Below, in pieces: positions 36,113 to 46,028 of a stretch of 64,000 nt of DNA. Origin of the DNA: Clostridium sardiniense (GTDB lineage Bacteria > Bacillota > Clostridia > Clostridiales > Clostridiaceae); assembly GCF_016907995.1 (NCBI RefSeq), contig NZ_JAFBDA010000008.1, forward strand, positions 104,324-168,323. The letters are read 5' to 3'. The position numbers and the translations under genes are program-made. Below the pieces are notes generated by a model. It saw only the letters and a list, made by a program, of their open reading frames with translations. It had not been told where the DNA came from and made no database searches. How positions within the stretch are numbered: position 1 is the stretch's first letter; each line of letters starts with the position of its first letter.

Positions 36113-36658
36113 ATGGACTTTTTTAATCTTATAAATAAAAGGGAAAGTGTCAGAGGATACTTAGAAAAAGAAGTTGAGAGAGAAAAGATTATAAAAATTA
36201 TTGAGGCTGCTAGATTAGCACCATCAGCTTGTAATGCACAACCTTGGAAATTTGTTGTCGTTGATGATAAAGAAATCACAAAGGAAATTGCAAATACTTT
36301 ATATGAACCAATGATTGGTTTAAATAAATTTGCACTTAATACGCCAGTATTTATTGTTGTTGTAGGTGAAAAACGTAATTTAACATCTAAGATGGGAGAA
36401 CTTATTAAGAAGAAAGATTATACATCTATAGATATAGGTATTGCTTCAGAACATATTTGCTTAGCTGCAACTGAACTAGGACTTGGTACCTGTATGATGG
36501 GATGGTTTAAAGAAAAAGCAATAAAGAGGTTATTGAATATAAATATAAATAAAGAAATACATCTTGTTATATCTTTAGGATATTATGAGGATAAAAAGCC
36601 AAGAAATAAGGTAAGAAAACCAATTGATGATATTCTTTCCTTTAATGAATATAAGTAA
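36113..36658 (+). CDS. Nitroreductase-family protein
   Basis: An FMN-dependent oxidoreductase of 181 residues. The N-terminal motif KRESVRGY with the basic residue that contacts FMN phosphate, ARLAPSACNAQPWKFVVV, and the later ELGLGTCMMGWF are typical. The AGGGAG site lies 9 bases before the ATG at 36113; an in-frame ATG at 36092 precedes that site and is rejected. The natural substrate is not evident. Confidence 0.9.
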   Translation: MDFFNLINKRESVRGYLEKEVEREKIIKIIEAARLAPSACNAQPWKFVVVDDKEITKEIANTLYEPMIGLNKFALNTPVFIVVVGEKRNLTSKMGELIKKKDYTSIDIGIASEHICLAATELGLGTCMMGWFKEKAIKRLLNININKEIHLVISLGYYEDKKPRNKVRKPIDDILSFNEYK

Positions 36659-36663
36659 AAAAA

Positions 36664-36694
36664 TGCATGCTAATTAAAGCATGCAATTTTTTTA
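36664..36694 (+). terminator. Terminator after the nitroreductase
   Basis: TGCATGCT (36664-36671) with AGCATGCA (36678-36685), then seven T residues. Confidence 0.8.
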
Positions 36695-36751
36695 TAATTA
36701 ACTTTTCTAAAATACACATACTATTTATATAAAATATTTAGGAGAAGTATT

Positions 36752-37540
36752 ATGAGAAAGATATTATTACCACAGAAAGCAAAGGTAACTCCAAAGGAAG
36801 TATTAGAAGAAATTAGTAAGTTTGACCATATTAATAAAAGTCCATATAGTTCAAGTTATTATAATGTTCCAAATGTTAATTGGGAGTATAAGCCCGAAGG
36901 AAGTCTTAGGATATCAGATCATTGGAATTTCATGTCTCATGGGGAGAAACATTGTATTTTAGAAGTTACAGAAGAGAAAGTAGAGAATAATTGGATTCTA
37001 GCAAAGTATATAGAGGGAAGGTATCATATATTAAAAGAGCTTGGAGAAAATGTTCCAGGTTATAGGTTTATGGAGATAAATAAAAATGAATTAGAGCTAC
37101 TTAAGGATTTGTATGATTTAGGTGGCTTAGTTAGTTCAAAAGAATGGCATAAGATACATAAAGAAAAAATCTATATGATAAAAGAAACTCATATAAAGAA
37201 TAGAAAGAAAGTATTAAAGGATATTCCCCATGATAAATTAAAGGAATTTAAAGATAAAAATAAAAAGGTTAAGAAGATAGTTTATATTAGAGAATGTGAT
37301 TTATATAATATAAAATTAGCACTAGCTTTATATGAAATAAGTAAAGAATTAGATGAGTTATGTAAGACTAAAGAAGGAACTAGTAAACTAATAAATACTT
37401 ACAAAGGTTATAGATTTAATGACGGTAAAGTCGAATCCTTTGAAGAGAAGTATGTTTTAGTATTAGATAATAAAATAGCTGTTGATTTTAGTAAGGAATA
37501 CTTAGAAAAGATATGTAAAGTTACTGATAAAAATGAATAA
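36752..37540 (+). CDS. Hypothetical protein (262 aa)
   Basis: A soluble, Lys/Glu-rich protein of 262 residues, clearly translated (GGAGAAG site and coding-like composition). I do not recognise the family. The first half has an aromatic segment with several Trp and His residues (SDHWNFMSHGEKHCILEV, then NNWILAKYIEGRYHIL), which suggests a compact fold. The second half is mostly charged helix. No membrane helix or signal peptide is present. It stands alone between the nitroreductase and fucO. Confidence 0.65.
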   Translation: MRKILLPQKAKVTPKEVLEEISKFDHINKSPYSSSYYNVPNVNWEYKPEGSLRISDHWNFMSHGEKHCILEVTEEKVENNWILAKYIEGRYHILKELGENVPGYRFMEINKNELELLKDLYDLGGLVSSKEWHKIHKEKIYMIKETHIKNRKKVLKDIPHDKLKEFKDKNKKVKKIVYIRECDLYNIKLALALYEISKELDELCKTKEGTSKLINTYKGYRFNDGKVESFEEKYVLVLDNKIAVDFSKEYLEKICKVTDKNE

Positions 37541-37671
37541 TAATATATAAAAGATTTTTAGCTTATAAATAAAAGTGAAAATTATTATATTTTTATGCTA
37601 CTATCTTCCTAGTAATAAGAACTTCATAAAATTACAATATACTTATATTACATTAAAAAGGGGAGAATAGC

Positions 37672-38820
37672 ATGGTTAATAGAATTGTATTAAATGAAGT
37701 TTCTTATCATGGAGCTGGAGCTATAAAGGAAATTGTAACTGAAGTAAAAAGAAGAGGATTTAAGAAAGCTTTTTTATGTTCTGATCCAGATTTAATTAAA
37801 TTTGGAGTAACAGGAAAAGTTACTGATATATTAGATGAGGCTGAGCTTGGTTATGAATTATATTCTAATATTAAACCTAATCCAACAATTGAAAATGTAC
37901 AAATTGGTGTAGAAAATTATAAAGATTCAGGTGCAGATTATATAATTGCTGTTGGTGGAGGATCATCAATGGATACAGCAAAAGCAATAGGTATTATTAT
38001 TAATAATCCAGAATTTGAAGATGTTATAAGCTTAGAAGGAGTAGCTCCAACTAAAAATAAATCTGTACCAATTATAGCTGTTCCAACAACGGCAGGTACA
38101 GCGGCAGAAGTTACTATTAACTATGTTATTACAGATACTGAGAAGAATAGAAAATTTGTTTGTGTAGATACACATGATATTCCAATAGTAGCAGTTATTG
38201 ATCCTGAAATGATGGCAAGTATGCCAAAAGGTCTTACAGCTGCTACAGGGATGGATGCTTTAACTCATGCAATAGAAGGCTTTACAACATTAGCAGCATG
38301 GGAAATGACGGATATGTTCCATTTAAAAGCTATTGAATTAATTTCAAAAAGCTTAAGAGGAGCAGTTGAAAATACAACAGAGGGAAGAGAAGGAATGGCT
38401 CTTGGCCAATATATTGCAGGTATGGGATTCTCCAATGTAGGACTTGGAATTGTTCATTCTATGGCACATTCATTAGGTGCAGTTTATGATACACCTCATG
38501 GAGTTGCAAACGCAATTATTCTTCCAACTGTTATGGAATATAATGCAGATAAAACAGGTGATAAATATAGATATATTGCAGCGGCTATGGGCGTTGAAAA
38601 TACAGAGAGTATGAGTGTTGAAGAGTACAGAAAGGCAGCTATAGATGCAGTTGAAAAGCTTTCTAATGATGTTGGTATACCATCTAACTTAACAGATATA
38701 GTAAAGGAAGATGATATTCAATTTTTAGCAGAGTCTGCATACTTAGATGCATGTAGACCTGGTAATCCAAAGGAAACATCAGTAGAAGATATAATAAAAT
38801 TATATCAATCATTAATTTAA
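37672..38820 (+). CDS. fucO: Lactaldehyde reductase / 1,2-propanediol oxidoreductase
   Basis: An iron-dependent alcohol dehydrogenase of 382 residues, FucO type. It reduces L-lactaldehyde to L-1,2-propanediol and so regenerates NAD+ during anaerobic fucose use. The nucleotide-binding motif is AVGGGSSMDTAKAIG; metal ligands are in TGMDALTHAIEG and GIVHSMAHSLGAVYDTPHG. Its place beside the fuc operon and its FucO-like length support the call over the related alcohol dehydrogenase at 7.4 kb. AAGGGGAGA precedes the ATG. It is a separate transcription unit ended by a terminator. Confidence 0.93.
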   Translation: MVNRIVLNEVSYHGAGAIKEIVTEVKRRGFKKAFLCSDPDLIKFGVTGKVTDILDEAELGYELYSNIKPNPTIENVQIGVENYKDSGADYIIAVGGGSSMDTAKAIGIIINNPEFEDVISLEGVAPTKNKSVPIIAVPTTAGTAAEVTINYVITDTEKNRKFVCVDTHDIPIVAVIDPEMMASMPKGLTAATGMDALTHAIEGFTTLAAWEMTDMFHLKAIELISKSLRGAVENTTEGREGMALGQYIAGMGFSNVGLGIVHSMAHSLGAVYDTPHGVANAIILPTVMEYNADKTGDKYRYIAAAMGVENTESMSVEEYRKAAIDAVEKLSNDVGIPSNLTDIVKEDDIQFLAESAYLDACRPGNPKETSVEDIIKLYQSLI

Positions 38821-38846
38821 CTAAAATATATTAATATAAAATATAC

Positions 38847-38897
38847 AAAAATGAGCTACAGTATAAATCCCTATGATTTATTGTAGCTCATTTTTAT
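38847..38897. terminator. Bidirectional terminator between fucO and the AraC gene
   Basis: AAAAATGAGCTACA (38847-38860) with TGTAGCTCATTTTT (38882-38895). Confidence 0.85.
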
Positions 38898-38940
38898 ATT
38901 TACTAATATTTAAATAAACTTATAAATTAAAATAAGTGCC

Positions 38941-39807
38941 CTATATAACATTAAGTGAATATGCTTTCAAATACTGTTTTGGAGTTACATTTTTATATTT
39001 TTTAAAAGTTTTAATAAAATAACTTACATCATTAAAGCCACAATTAAAAGCAATTTCTGTAACGGGTAAGTCAGTAGTTATAAGTTGTTCCGAGGCACTT
39101 TCAATTCGGTAGTAGTTTAGATACTCAATTGGAGTTTTATTAGTCATCTCATGAAAAAATCGACAAAAATATTTTGGAGTCATTCCAGCAGCTCTAGATA
39201 AATCTTCAAGGGAAATAGGGTTAGAATATTCATTTTCAATTATAGATAAGACTTTTTTAAACTGTAGAATTTTTTGCTGATTTCTTTTAGTATTTTTATT
39301 CTTATTTATATATAACTCATGCTTTAATATAATGCCTAATAAGTGATACAAAGACCCTTGTGTAACAAATTCATATCCAGCATTTTTTATCTGCATAGAA
39401 TCAAATAGATTATTACAACATGTCTTTAATTCTGCAATATCAGTAGGAAGCTTAGGTTCAATTACTTTGTTGTGATTTATAATGTTTTGTATTTGCTTTG
39501 TGCAAGCATGATTTTGTTTTAATAGTAATTTCATATCAAATACAATACAGTCATATATACAGTCTTTTGGTGTTCCACCGTGAAATATTCCGTCATGAAT
39601 GAAAAGAATATCACCTTTTTTAGCTAATATTTTTTCCTCGTTAATTATTATAAGCATATCGCCTTCTAAGATTCTTATGATTTCACATTCAGTGTGCCAA
39701 TGATAGGGCATGTTGTATCTAGGATGATTTGGTGTTACGTGATAAAGCTCTATAGGAAAATCGAAAGTGCCATGTTGTTTATTTTCTTTATAATCAAAAT
39801 ACTTCAT
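38941..39807 (-). CDS. AraC-family regulator, probable fucose operon activator
   Basis: A 288-residue one-component regulator. The N-terminal cupin sensor has PYHWHTECEIIRILEGD and HDGIFHGG. The C-terminal AraC DNA-binding domain has SLEDLSRAAGMTPKYFCRFFHEMTNKTPIEYLNYYRIESA and the signature CGFNDVSYFIKTFKKYKNVTP. It is divergent from fucI, so L-fucose or fuculose phosphate is the likely inducer, by analogy with FucR of other groups. GGAGG precedes the ATG. Confidence 0.88.
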   Translation of the reverse strand: MKYFDYKENKQHGTFDFPIELYHVTPNHPRYNMPYHWHTECEIIRILEGDMLIIINEEKILAKKGDILFIHDGIFHGGTPKDCIYDCIVFDMKLLLKQNHACTKQIQNIINHNKVIEPKLPTDIAELKTCCNNLFDSMQIKNAGYEFVTQGSLYHLLGIILKHELYINKNKNTKRNQQKILQFKKVLSIIENEYSNPISLEDLSRAAGMTPKYFCRFFHEMTNKTPIEYLNYYRIESASEQLITTDLPVTEIAFNCGFNDVSYFIKTFKKYKNVTPKQYLKAYSLNVI

Positions 39808-39876
39808 AGGAAAACCTCCAATTTAAGATTTAAATGAAAAAGTGAATATAATTATATTTTTTGACTATTATAGCAC

Positions 39877-39905
39877 AAGAAAACGTTTAACGAAAGAATT
39901 ATAAT
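39877..39905 (+). promoter_or_regulatory. fucI promoter region with CcpA-like site
   Basis: TATAAT at 39900-39905 has no good -35 element, typical of an activator-dependent promoter. The palindrome AAACGTTT (39881-39888), inside AAGAAAACGTTTAACG, falls where the -35 would be and resembles a catabolite-responsive element, though it does not match the full consensus. Confidence 0.4.
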
Positions 39906-39980
39906 GAATTTAACAACAAAAATACTAAAAAATGTAAATTAAAAGAATTTAAATATAAGAATATTTAGGGAGGAGTTATT

Positions 39981-41774
39981 ATGGCAAAAAGTAGATTAGT
40001 AGGAGAGTATCCTGTAATTGGAATAAGACCAACAATAGATGGAAGAAGAGGAGTAATTGATGTAAGAGGTTCTCTTGAAGAACAAACAATGAATATGGCA
40101 AAGTCAGCTGCAAAACTTTTAGAAGAGAATTTAAAATATTCAAATGGAGAAAAGGTAAAGGTTGTTATAGCTGATACTACAATAGGAAGAGTACCAGAAG
40201 CGGCAGCTTGTGCAGATAAATTTAGACGAGAAGGTGTAGATATAACTCTTACAGTTACTCCATGTTGGTGCTATGGTGCAGAAACAATGGATATGGATCC
40301 AATGACTATAAAAGGAGTATGGGGATTTAATGGAACTGAAAGACCAGGAGCTGTTTATTTAGCATCTGTTCTAGCAACTCATGCACAAAAAGGACTTCCT
40401 GCATTCGGAATATATGGACATGATGTTCAAGATGCGGATAACACAGAAATACCTGAAGATGTAAAAGAAAAGTTATTAAGATTTGGTAGAGCGGCAGTTG
40501 CAGCAGCTTCTATGAGAGGAAAATCTTATCTTCAAATAGGTTCTATATGTATGGGAATAGGTGGTTCTATTATAGATCCTAATTTTATAGAAGAATATTT
40601 AGGAATGAGAGTAGAATCAGTTGATGAAGTAGAAATAATAAGAAGAATGACTGAAGGAATATATGATGAAGAAGAATTTAAAAGAGCTTTAAAATGGACT
40701 AAGGAAAGGTGTATAGAAGGCTTTGATAAAAATCCTGAAAGTGTTCAAAAGACAAGAGAAGAAAAGGACTCTGATTGGGAGTTTGTTGTTAAGATGATGT
40801 GCATTATAAAAGATTTAATGAATGGAAATGAGAATTTACCTAAAGGATGCGAAGAAGAAATACTTGGACATAATGCAATAGCAGCTGGATTCCAAGGTCA
40901 AAGACAATGGACTGATTTTTATCCAAACTGTGATTTCCCAGAAGCGCTACTAAATACTTCATTTGATTGGGATGGAGCTAGGGAACCTTATATATTAGCT
41001 ACTGAAAATGATGTATTAAACGGAATAGGAATGCTATTTAATAAATTGCTTACAAATAAGGCTCAAATATTTGCTGACGTTCGTACTTATTGGAGCCCAG
41101 ATGCAGTGAAGAAAGCTACTGGATATGATTTAGAAGGTGTAGCAAAGGAATCAGATGGATTCATACACTTAATAAATTCAGGAGCAGCTTGCTTAGACGC
41201 GTGCGGACAAGCTAAAGATGCTGATGGAAATGGAACAATGAAAGCATGGTATGACATAACAGAAAATGATCAAGAAGAAATTATAAAAGCAACTACTTGG
41301 AATGCTGCTGACAATGGATACTTTAGAGGTGGAGGATACTCTTCAAGATTCTTAACAGAAGCTGAAATGCCAGTAACAATGATGCGCTTAAATCTTGTAA
41401 AGGGACTTGGACCAGTTGTTCAGTTAGTTGAGGGGTATACGGTAAAACTTCCAGATGAAGTATCAGATAAGTTATGGAAGAGAACAGATTATACTTGGCC
41501 TTGTACTTGGTTTGCTCCAAGACTTACTGGTAAAGGTGCATTTACATCAGCTTATGATGTAATGAATAACTGGGGTGCTAATCATGGTGCTATAAGTCAT
41601 GGACATATAGGTGCAGATATAATAACTCTATGTTCAATGTTAAGAATACCTGTAAGTATGCATAATATACCTGAGGATAAGGTATTTAGACCAGCAGCTT
41701 GGAGTGCATTTGGAATGGATAAAGAAGGACAAGATTATAGAGCTTGCAAAGCTTATGGACCAATGTATAAATAA
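39981..41774 (+). CDS. fucI: L-fucose isomerase
   Basis: A Mn2+-dependent cytoplasmic ketol isomerase, 597 residues, that turns L-fucose into L-fuculose, first step of the pathway. Length and features match FucI: the start [19 protein letters not shown], the Cys-Trp-Cys stretch [24 protein letters not shown], the metal region [28 protein letters not shown], and the C-terminal [24 protein letters not shown] precedes the ATG. It is the first gene of fucI-K-U-A-P. Confidence 0.96.
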   Translation: MAKSRLVGEYPVIGIRPTIDGRRGVIDVRGSLEEQTMNMAKSAAKLLEENLKYSNGEKVKVVIADTTIGRVPEAAACADKFRREGVDITLTVTPCWCYGAETMDMDPMTIKGVWGFNGTERPGAVYLASVLATHAQKGLPAFGIYGHDVQDADNTEIPEDVKEKLLRFGRAAVAAASMRGKSYLQIGSICMGIGGSIIDPNFIEEYLGMRVESVDEVEIIRRMTEGIYDEEEFKRALKWTKERCIEGFDKNPESVQKTREEKDSDWEFVVKMMCIIKDLMNGNENLPKGCEEEILGHNAIAAGFQGQRQWTDFYPNCDFPEALLNTSFDWDGAREPYILATENDVLNGIGMLFNKLLTNKAQIFADVRTYWSPDAVKKATGYDLEGVAKESDGFIHLINSGAACLDACGQAKDADGNGTMKAWYDITENDQEEIIKATTWNAADNGYFRGGGYSSRFLTEAEMPVTMMRLNLVKGLGPVVQLVEGYTVKLPDEVSDKLWKRTDYTWPCTWFAPRLTGKGAFTSAYDVMNNWGANHGAISHGHIGADIITLCSMLRIPVSMHNIPEDKVFRPAAWSAFGMDKEGQDYRACKAYGPMYK

Positions 41775-41794
41775 AAAAATTAGTAGGTGATACT

Positions 41795-43297
41795 ATGGAT
41801 AATAAAAGTATAGAGAAGAAAGTATTAGCTTTTGATTTTGGTGCATCTAGCGGAAGGGCAATGCTTGGAACTTTTAATGGGAATAAAATAGATATTAAAG
41901 AAATTCATAGATTTTCAAATGACCCAGTTACTTTAAATGGGACTATGTACTGGGATGTTTTAAGACTATTTTTTGAAATAAAGCAGAGTCTTATAAAGGC
42001 TAAAAGGTTTGGAAGAATTGATAGTATTGGGATAGATACATGGGGAGTTGATTTTGCTCTTTTAGATGAGTTTGGTCAATTACTTGAAAATCCAATTCAC
42101 TATAGAGATAAAAGAACAACTGGAATGATAGAGAAAAGTTTTGAGAAAATATCAAAGGATGAATTTTATAATATAACTGGTAATCAATTTATGGAGATAA
42201 ATACGGTATTTCAACTATTAGCATTAAAGGAAAAAAGATCACATCTGCTTGAAAAGGCGGATGTGATGCTCCTAATGCCTGATCTATTTAATTATTTATT
42301 AACAGGTAAAAAGGTTACGGAAAATTCTATAGCATCAACAACTCAGTTATTTAATGCTAAAAATAGAGCTTGGTCAGATAAAGTAATAGAAACTTTAGGG
42401 CTTCCTAGAAGAATATTTACAAAAATAGTACCAAGTGGAACGATAATAGGTAATGTATCAGAGGAGATAAGTGAGGAGCTTAAAATAGATATGTGTGATG
42501 TTATTGCGGTAGCAGGGCATGATACACAAAGTGCATTAGTTTCTGTTCCAACTACAGAAAAAGATTTTGTATTTTTAAGTTGTGGAACATGGTCTTTACT
42601 TGGGACTGAGATTGATGAACCAATTATTAATGAAAAATCAAATAATTATAATATTACAAATGAGGGAGCGTATGGAGATAAAGCTTCCTTCTTAAAAAAT
42701 ATTATTGGCTTGTGGCTTATACAAGAAAGTAGAAGACAATGGGAGAGAGAAGGCAGAGAATATGAATTCTCACAATTAGAAGAGATGGCAAAAGAGGCCA
42801 AACCATTTAAATGTTTTATAGATCCAGATGATACTGTATTTGTACAAACTGGTGATATTCCAAGTAGAATCAAAGATTATTGCGTAAAAACTAATCAAGA
42901 AGTTCCGCAAAGTGAAGGTGAGATTGTTAGGTGTATAAATGAAAGTTTAGCAATGAAATATAGATATTCTTTAGAAGAAATAAAAGAGTGTACTAATAAA
43001 GATTATTCAGTTATTTATATGGTAGGTGGAGGTATTCAAAGTAAACTTTTATGTCAAATGACAGCAAGTGCATGTAATTGTAAAGTTTCCGCAGGTCCTA
43101 TTGAAGCCACAGTACTAGGAAATATAGCAATACAGTTAATAGCTACAAAGCAAATAGAGAATTTATATAAAGCTCGTGAAGTTATAAAAAATTCTCAAGA
43201 TATAAATCAGTATTATCCTAATGATTTTGATTTATGGAATAGAGCATATGAAAGATTTAAAGATGTGATCAAATATAAGGAGGTAGTTAAATGCTAA
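41795..43297 (+). CDS. fucK: L-fuculokinase
   Basis: An FGGY-family sugar kinase of 500 residues that phosphorylates L-fuculose to fuculose-1-phosphate. The ATPase fold begins FDFGASSGRAMLG; the sugar-binding region includes IDTWGVDFALLD; AGHDTQSALVSVP and SCGTWSLLG carry the second phosphate motif and catalytic Asp. The sequence also resembles rhamnulokinase; the fuc context decides. The stop overlaps the fucU start by seven bases, so the two are coupled. Confidence 0.93.
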   Translation: MDNKSIEKKVLAFDFGASSGRAMLGTFNGNKIDIKEIHRFSNDPVTLNGTMYWDVLRLFFEIKQSLIKAKRFGRIDSIGIDTWGVDFALLDEFGQLLENPIHYRDKRTTGMIEKSFEKISKDEFYNITGNQFMEINTVFQLLALKEKRSHLLEKADVMLLMPDLFNYLLTGKKVTENSIASTTQLFNAKNRAWSDKVIETLGLPRRIFTKIVPSGTIIGNVSEEISEELKIDMCDVIAVAGHDTQSALVSVPTTEKDFVFLSCGTWSLLGTEIDEPIINEKSNNYNITNEGAYGDKASFLKNIIGLWLIQESRRQWEREGREYEFSQLEEMAKEAKPFKCFIDPDDTVFVQTGDIPSRIKDYCVKTNQEVPQSEGEIVRCINESLAMKYRYSLEEIKECTNKDYSVIYMVGGGIQSKLLCQMTASACNCKVSAGPIEATVLGNIAIQLIATKQIENLYKAREVIKNSQDINQYYPNDFDLWNRAYERFKDVIKYKEVVKC

Positions 43298-43734
43298 AGG
43301 GCGTACCACAAATTTTATCCCCAAATCTTCTTAAAGTGTTGTGTGAAATGGGACATAGCGATCAAATAGTAATAGCAGATGGTAACTTTCCTACTGAAAG
43401 TATGGGAAAAGATTGTATAGTAATTCGTTGCGATGGTCATGGAATACCAGAATTACTAGATGCAATATTAAAGGTATTTCCACTTGATACTTATGTAGAG
43501 AAACCAGTGAACTTAATGAAAGTTATGGTTGGAGATACTGTTTTAACACCAATTTGGGATGATTATAAAAAGATTATTAGTAAATATGATAATCGTGGAG
43601 AAGAGACAGTAGGAACTATAGAAAGATTTAAATTTTATGATGAAGCTAAAAAAGCATATGCAATAATTGCAACAGGAGAAAAAGCACTATATGCAAATGT
43701 AATACTACAAAAAGGAGTAGTGACTGAAGTTTAG
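43291..43734 (+). CDS. fucU: L-fucose mutarotase
   Basis: A small RbsD/FucU-family protein of 147 residues that interconverts alpha and beta anomers of L-fucose for the isomerase. Family motifs are MLKGVPQILSPNLLKVLCEMGHSDQIVIADGNFP, with the catalytic His in MGHSD, and ERFKFYDEAKKAYAIIATGE near the C-terminus. AAGGAGG lies inside the end of fucK, and the ATG overlaps the fucK stop. Confidence 0.93.
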   Translation: MLKGVPQILSPNLLKVLCEMGHSDQIVIADGNFPTESMGKDCIVIRCDGHGIPELLDAILKVFPLDTYVEKPVNLMKVMVGDTVLTPIWDDYKKIISKYDNRGEETVGTIERFKFYDEAKKAYAIIATGEKALYANVILQKGVVTEV

Positions 43735-43756
43735 TTAAAGAGTAGGGGGAGAATTT

Positions 43757-44464
43757 ATGCAAGGTGAAAATAATAATTTAATGTATATGGAAATAAGAGA
43801 GCAAATATGTGATGTATGCCACAAAATGTGGCAATTAGGGTGGGTTGCAGCAAACGATGGAAATGTAACAGTAAAATTAGATGATGGTACATTTTTAGCT
43901 ACACCTACTGGAATAAGTAAAAGCTTTATAACTCCAGAAAAATTAGTTCATATTGATGCAAGTGGAGAAGTTCTTGATGGATCAGAGGGAGCGAAACCTT
44001 CTTCAGAAATAAAAATGCATTTAAGGTGTTATGAGGAAAGAGAGGATGTTTGTGCAGTTGTTCATGCACATCCACCAACTGCGACAGGATTTGCAGTTGC
44101 TCATATTGACTTGGATAGATATACAATGATCGAAACTGTAATTGCAATAGGATCTATTCCAGTTACACCATATGGTACGCCATCAACTTATGAAGTTCCA
44201 GAATCAATAGCGCCATATCTACAGGAACATGATGTTGTATTGCTTGAAAATCATGGAGCATTAGCAGTAGGATCTGATTTAATAACAGCTTATTATAGAA
44301 TGGAAACATTAGAATTATATGCAAAAATAAGTTTAACAGCACATTTGTTAGGTGGAGAGAAAGAGATATCAAGAGAAAATGTTGATAGATTAATTAGTAT
44401 GAGAAAAACTTATGGAGTAAGTGGAAGACATCCTGGATTCAAGCGTTATAGAAAAGAAAAATAA
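43757..44464 (+). CDS. fucA: L-fuculose-phosphate aldolase
   Basis: A class II zinc aldolase of 235 residues that splits L-fuculose-1-phosphate into dihydroxyacetone phosphate and L-lactaldehyde. The family signature shows as GWVAANDGNVTVKLDDG, then TPTGISK, the zinc ligands in VVHAHPPTATGFAVA, and LENHGALAVG. Lactaldehyde is passed to FucO, encoded at 37.7 kb. GGGGGAG precedes the ATG. Confidence 0.94.
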   Translation: MQGENNNLMYMEIREQICDVCHKMWQLGWVAANDGNVTVKLDDGTFLATPTGISKSFITPEKLVHIDASGEVLDGSEGAKPSSEIKMHLRCYEEREDVCAVVHAHPPTATGFAVAHIDLDRYTMIETVIAIGSIPVTPYGTPSTYEVPESIAPYLQEHDVVLLENHGALAVGSDLITAYYRMETLELYAKISLTAHLLGGEKEISRENVDRLISMRKTYGVSGRHPGFKRYRKEK

Positions 44465-44499
44465 ATATATTATCTATAAATTTGTAGGGGGAGTTCTTA

Positions 44500-45819
44500 A
44501 TGGAAGGGAAAATAAAGAGTACCGAGAAAACTAGTATTGTGCCAAAGAAATATAGAGTACATTTCATAATGCTTATATCATGTTTTGTACTTTGGGGTCT
44601 TTTAAATAATATGACTGATAATCTTGTACCGGCTTTTGGAAGAATATTTATGCTTGAAGCAGCGGATTCTTCACTGGTTCAGGTTGCTTTTTACGGTTCA
44701 TATGCAGTACTTGCATTACCAGCAGCAATGCTTATTAAGAAATATTCATATAGAAATGGTGTATTAGTAGGTCTTGGATTGTATATAATCGGAGCTATGG
44801 GATATATACCAGCTGCAATGTTACAAAACTTCAATTTATTTTTAGTATCAGTTTTCGTTTTAGCAGGTGGACTTTCTATATTAGAAACTACTTGTAATCC
44901 ATATGTAATTTCATTAGGAGATGAAGAGACAAGTGTTCGTCGTCTTAACTTTGCCCAAGCATTTAATCCTATTGGTTCATTAACAGGTATTATATTAGCT
45001 AAATATTTAATATTAGGAAATTTAAATGCAGCAACTTATGAAGAACGTTTAAGTATGAGTGCAGAAGCTTTAAGTGATATACGTAATACTGAATTATTAT
45101 GGGTGTGTGTACCATATGTAGGTTTAGTTGTTATAGCTATAATAATTTGGTGTTTCTTTAAGAAAAATAAAAGTTCTGAAAAGGATGATTCTGGTGAACT
45201 TAATATAATAGAATCAATAAAGAAACTTATAAAGATTCCACGTTATGCATTTGGTGTAGTTGCTCAATTCTTCTATGTTGGAGTTCAAATAGCTGTATGG
45301 ACTTGGACTATAAAATATGTAATGGTTACATTAGGATTAGATGAAGCATCATCAGCTAAATACTATCTTATAGCAATAGTTTCATTTATAGTATGTCGTT
45401 GGATATGTACAGCACTTATGAAATATATAGAGCCTGCTGTAATGATGGCTATATTTGCAATCGGTGGAATACTATCTAGCTTAGGAACAATATTCTTACC
45501 AACAAATATATCAGTTTGGTGTTTAGTTGCAATATCAGCTTGTATGTCATTAATGTTCCCAACAATTTATGGTATAGCACTTGAGGGATTAGGAACAGAA
45601 GTAAAGGTTGGAGCAGCAGGTCTTATAATGGCAATCTTAGGAGGTGCAGTAATAACACCTATTATGGGAAGTTTTATTGATAGTGGGAAATTATCAAGTA
45701 TAGTTCCAGCATATCAAGGTGCTGAAGCTGCTATTCGTTCAGCATTCTTTATACCTGTTATTTGTTTTGCTGTAGTACTTCTTTATTCATTATGCTTTAG
45801 AAAGAAAAAATCAGCATAG
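44500..45819 (+). CDS. fucP: L-fucose:H+ symporter permease
   Basis: A major facilitator superfamily transporter of 439 residues with about twelve membrane helices, FucP subfamily. It begins HFIMLISCFVLWGLLNNMTDNLVPAFGRIF, close to other FucP proteins, and has ETTCNPYVISLG and LNFAQAFNPIGSLTG, both conserved in the group. It imports L-fucose with protons. It is the last gene of the operon and is followed by a strong terminator. Confidence 0.93.
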   Translation: MEGKIKSTEKTSIVPKKYRVHFIMLISCFVLWGLLNNMTDNLVPAFGRIFMLEAADSSLVQVAFYGSYAVLALPAAMLIKKYSYRNGVLVGLGLYIIGAMGYIPAAMLQNFNLFLVSVFVLAGGLSILETTCNPYVISLGDEETSVRRLNFAQAFNPIGSLTGIILAKYLILGNLNAATYEERLSMSAEALSDIRNTELLWVCVPYVGLVVIAIIIWCFFKKNKSSEKDDSGELNIIESIKKLIKIPRYAFGVVAQFFYVGVQIAVWTWTIKYVMVTLGLDEASSAKYYLIAIVSFIVCRWICTALMKYIEPAVMMAIFAIGGILSSLGTIFLPTNISVWCLVAISACMSLMFPTIYGIALEGLGTEVKVGAAGLIMAILGGAVITPIMGSFIDSGKLSSIVPAYQGAEAAIRSAFFIPVICFAVVLLYSLCFRKKKSA

Positions 45820-45920
45820 ATTATTAAGTAAATATTTATATAACGTATTAATATAAAAAATATATCGATCTCTCAATACTCAAATTTTAGAGTATTAAAA
45901 TAAAAGTAAAATTATTTTAT

Positions 45921-45964
45921 AAAAAACATCTTATTTATTATAATAAAATAAGATGTTTTTTTTA
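45921..45964. terminator. Terminator of the fuc operon
   Basis: AAAACATCTTATTT / AAATAAGATGTTTT stem with a long T run. Confidence 0.85.
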
Positions 45965-45990
45965 TTTTTATTAAATTAACTATTAAATTT

Positions 45991-46028
45991 ATTTAGTTGG
46001 ATGAAATTTATTTAGTTGGATGAAATTT
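45991..46028. repeat. 19-bp tandem duplication at the 3' end of the gntR gene
   Basis: Two identical 19-bp units (45991-46009 and 46010-46028). The second covers the last codons (KFHPTK) of the reverse-strand GntR gene; the first lies beyond its stop. Confidence 0.85.
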
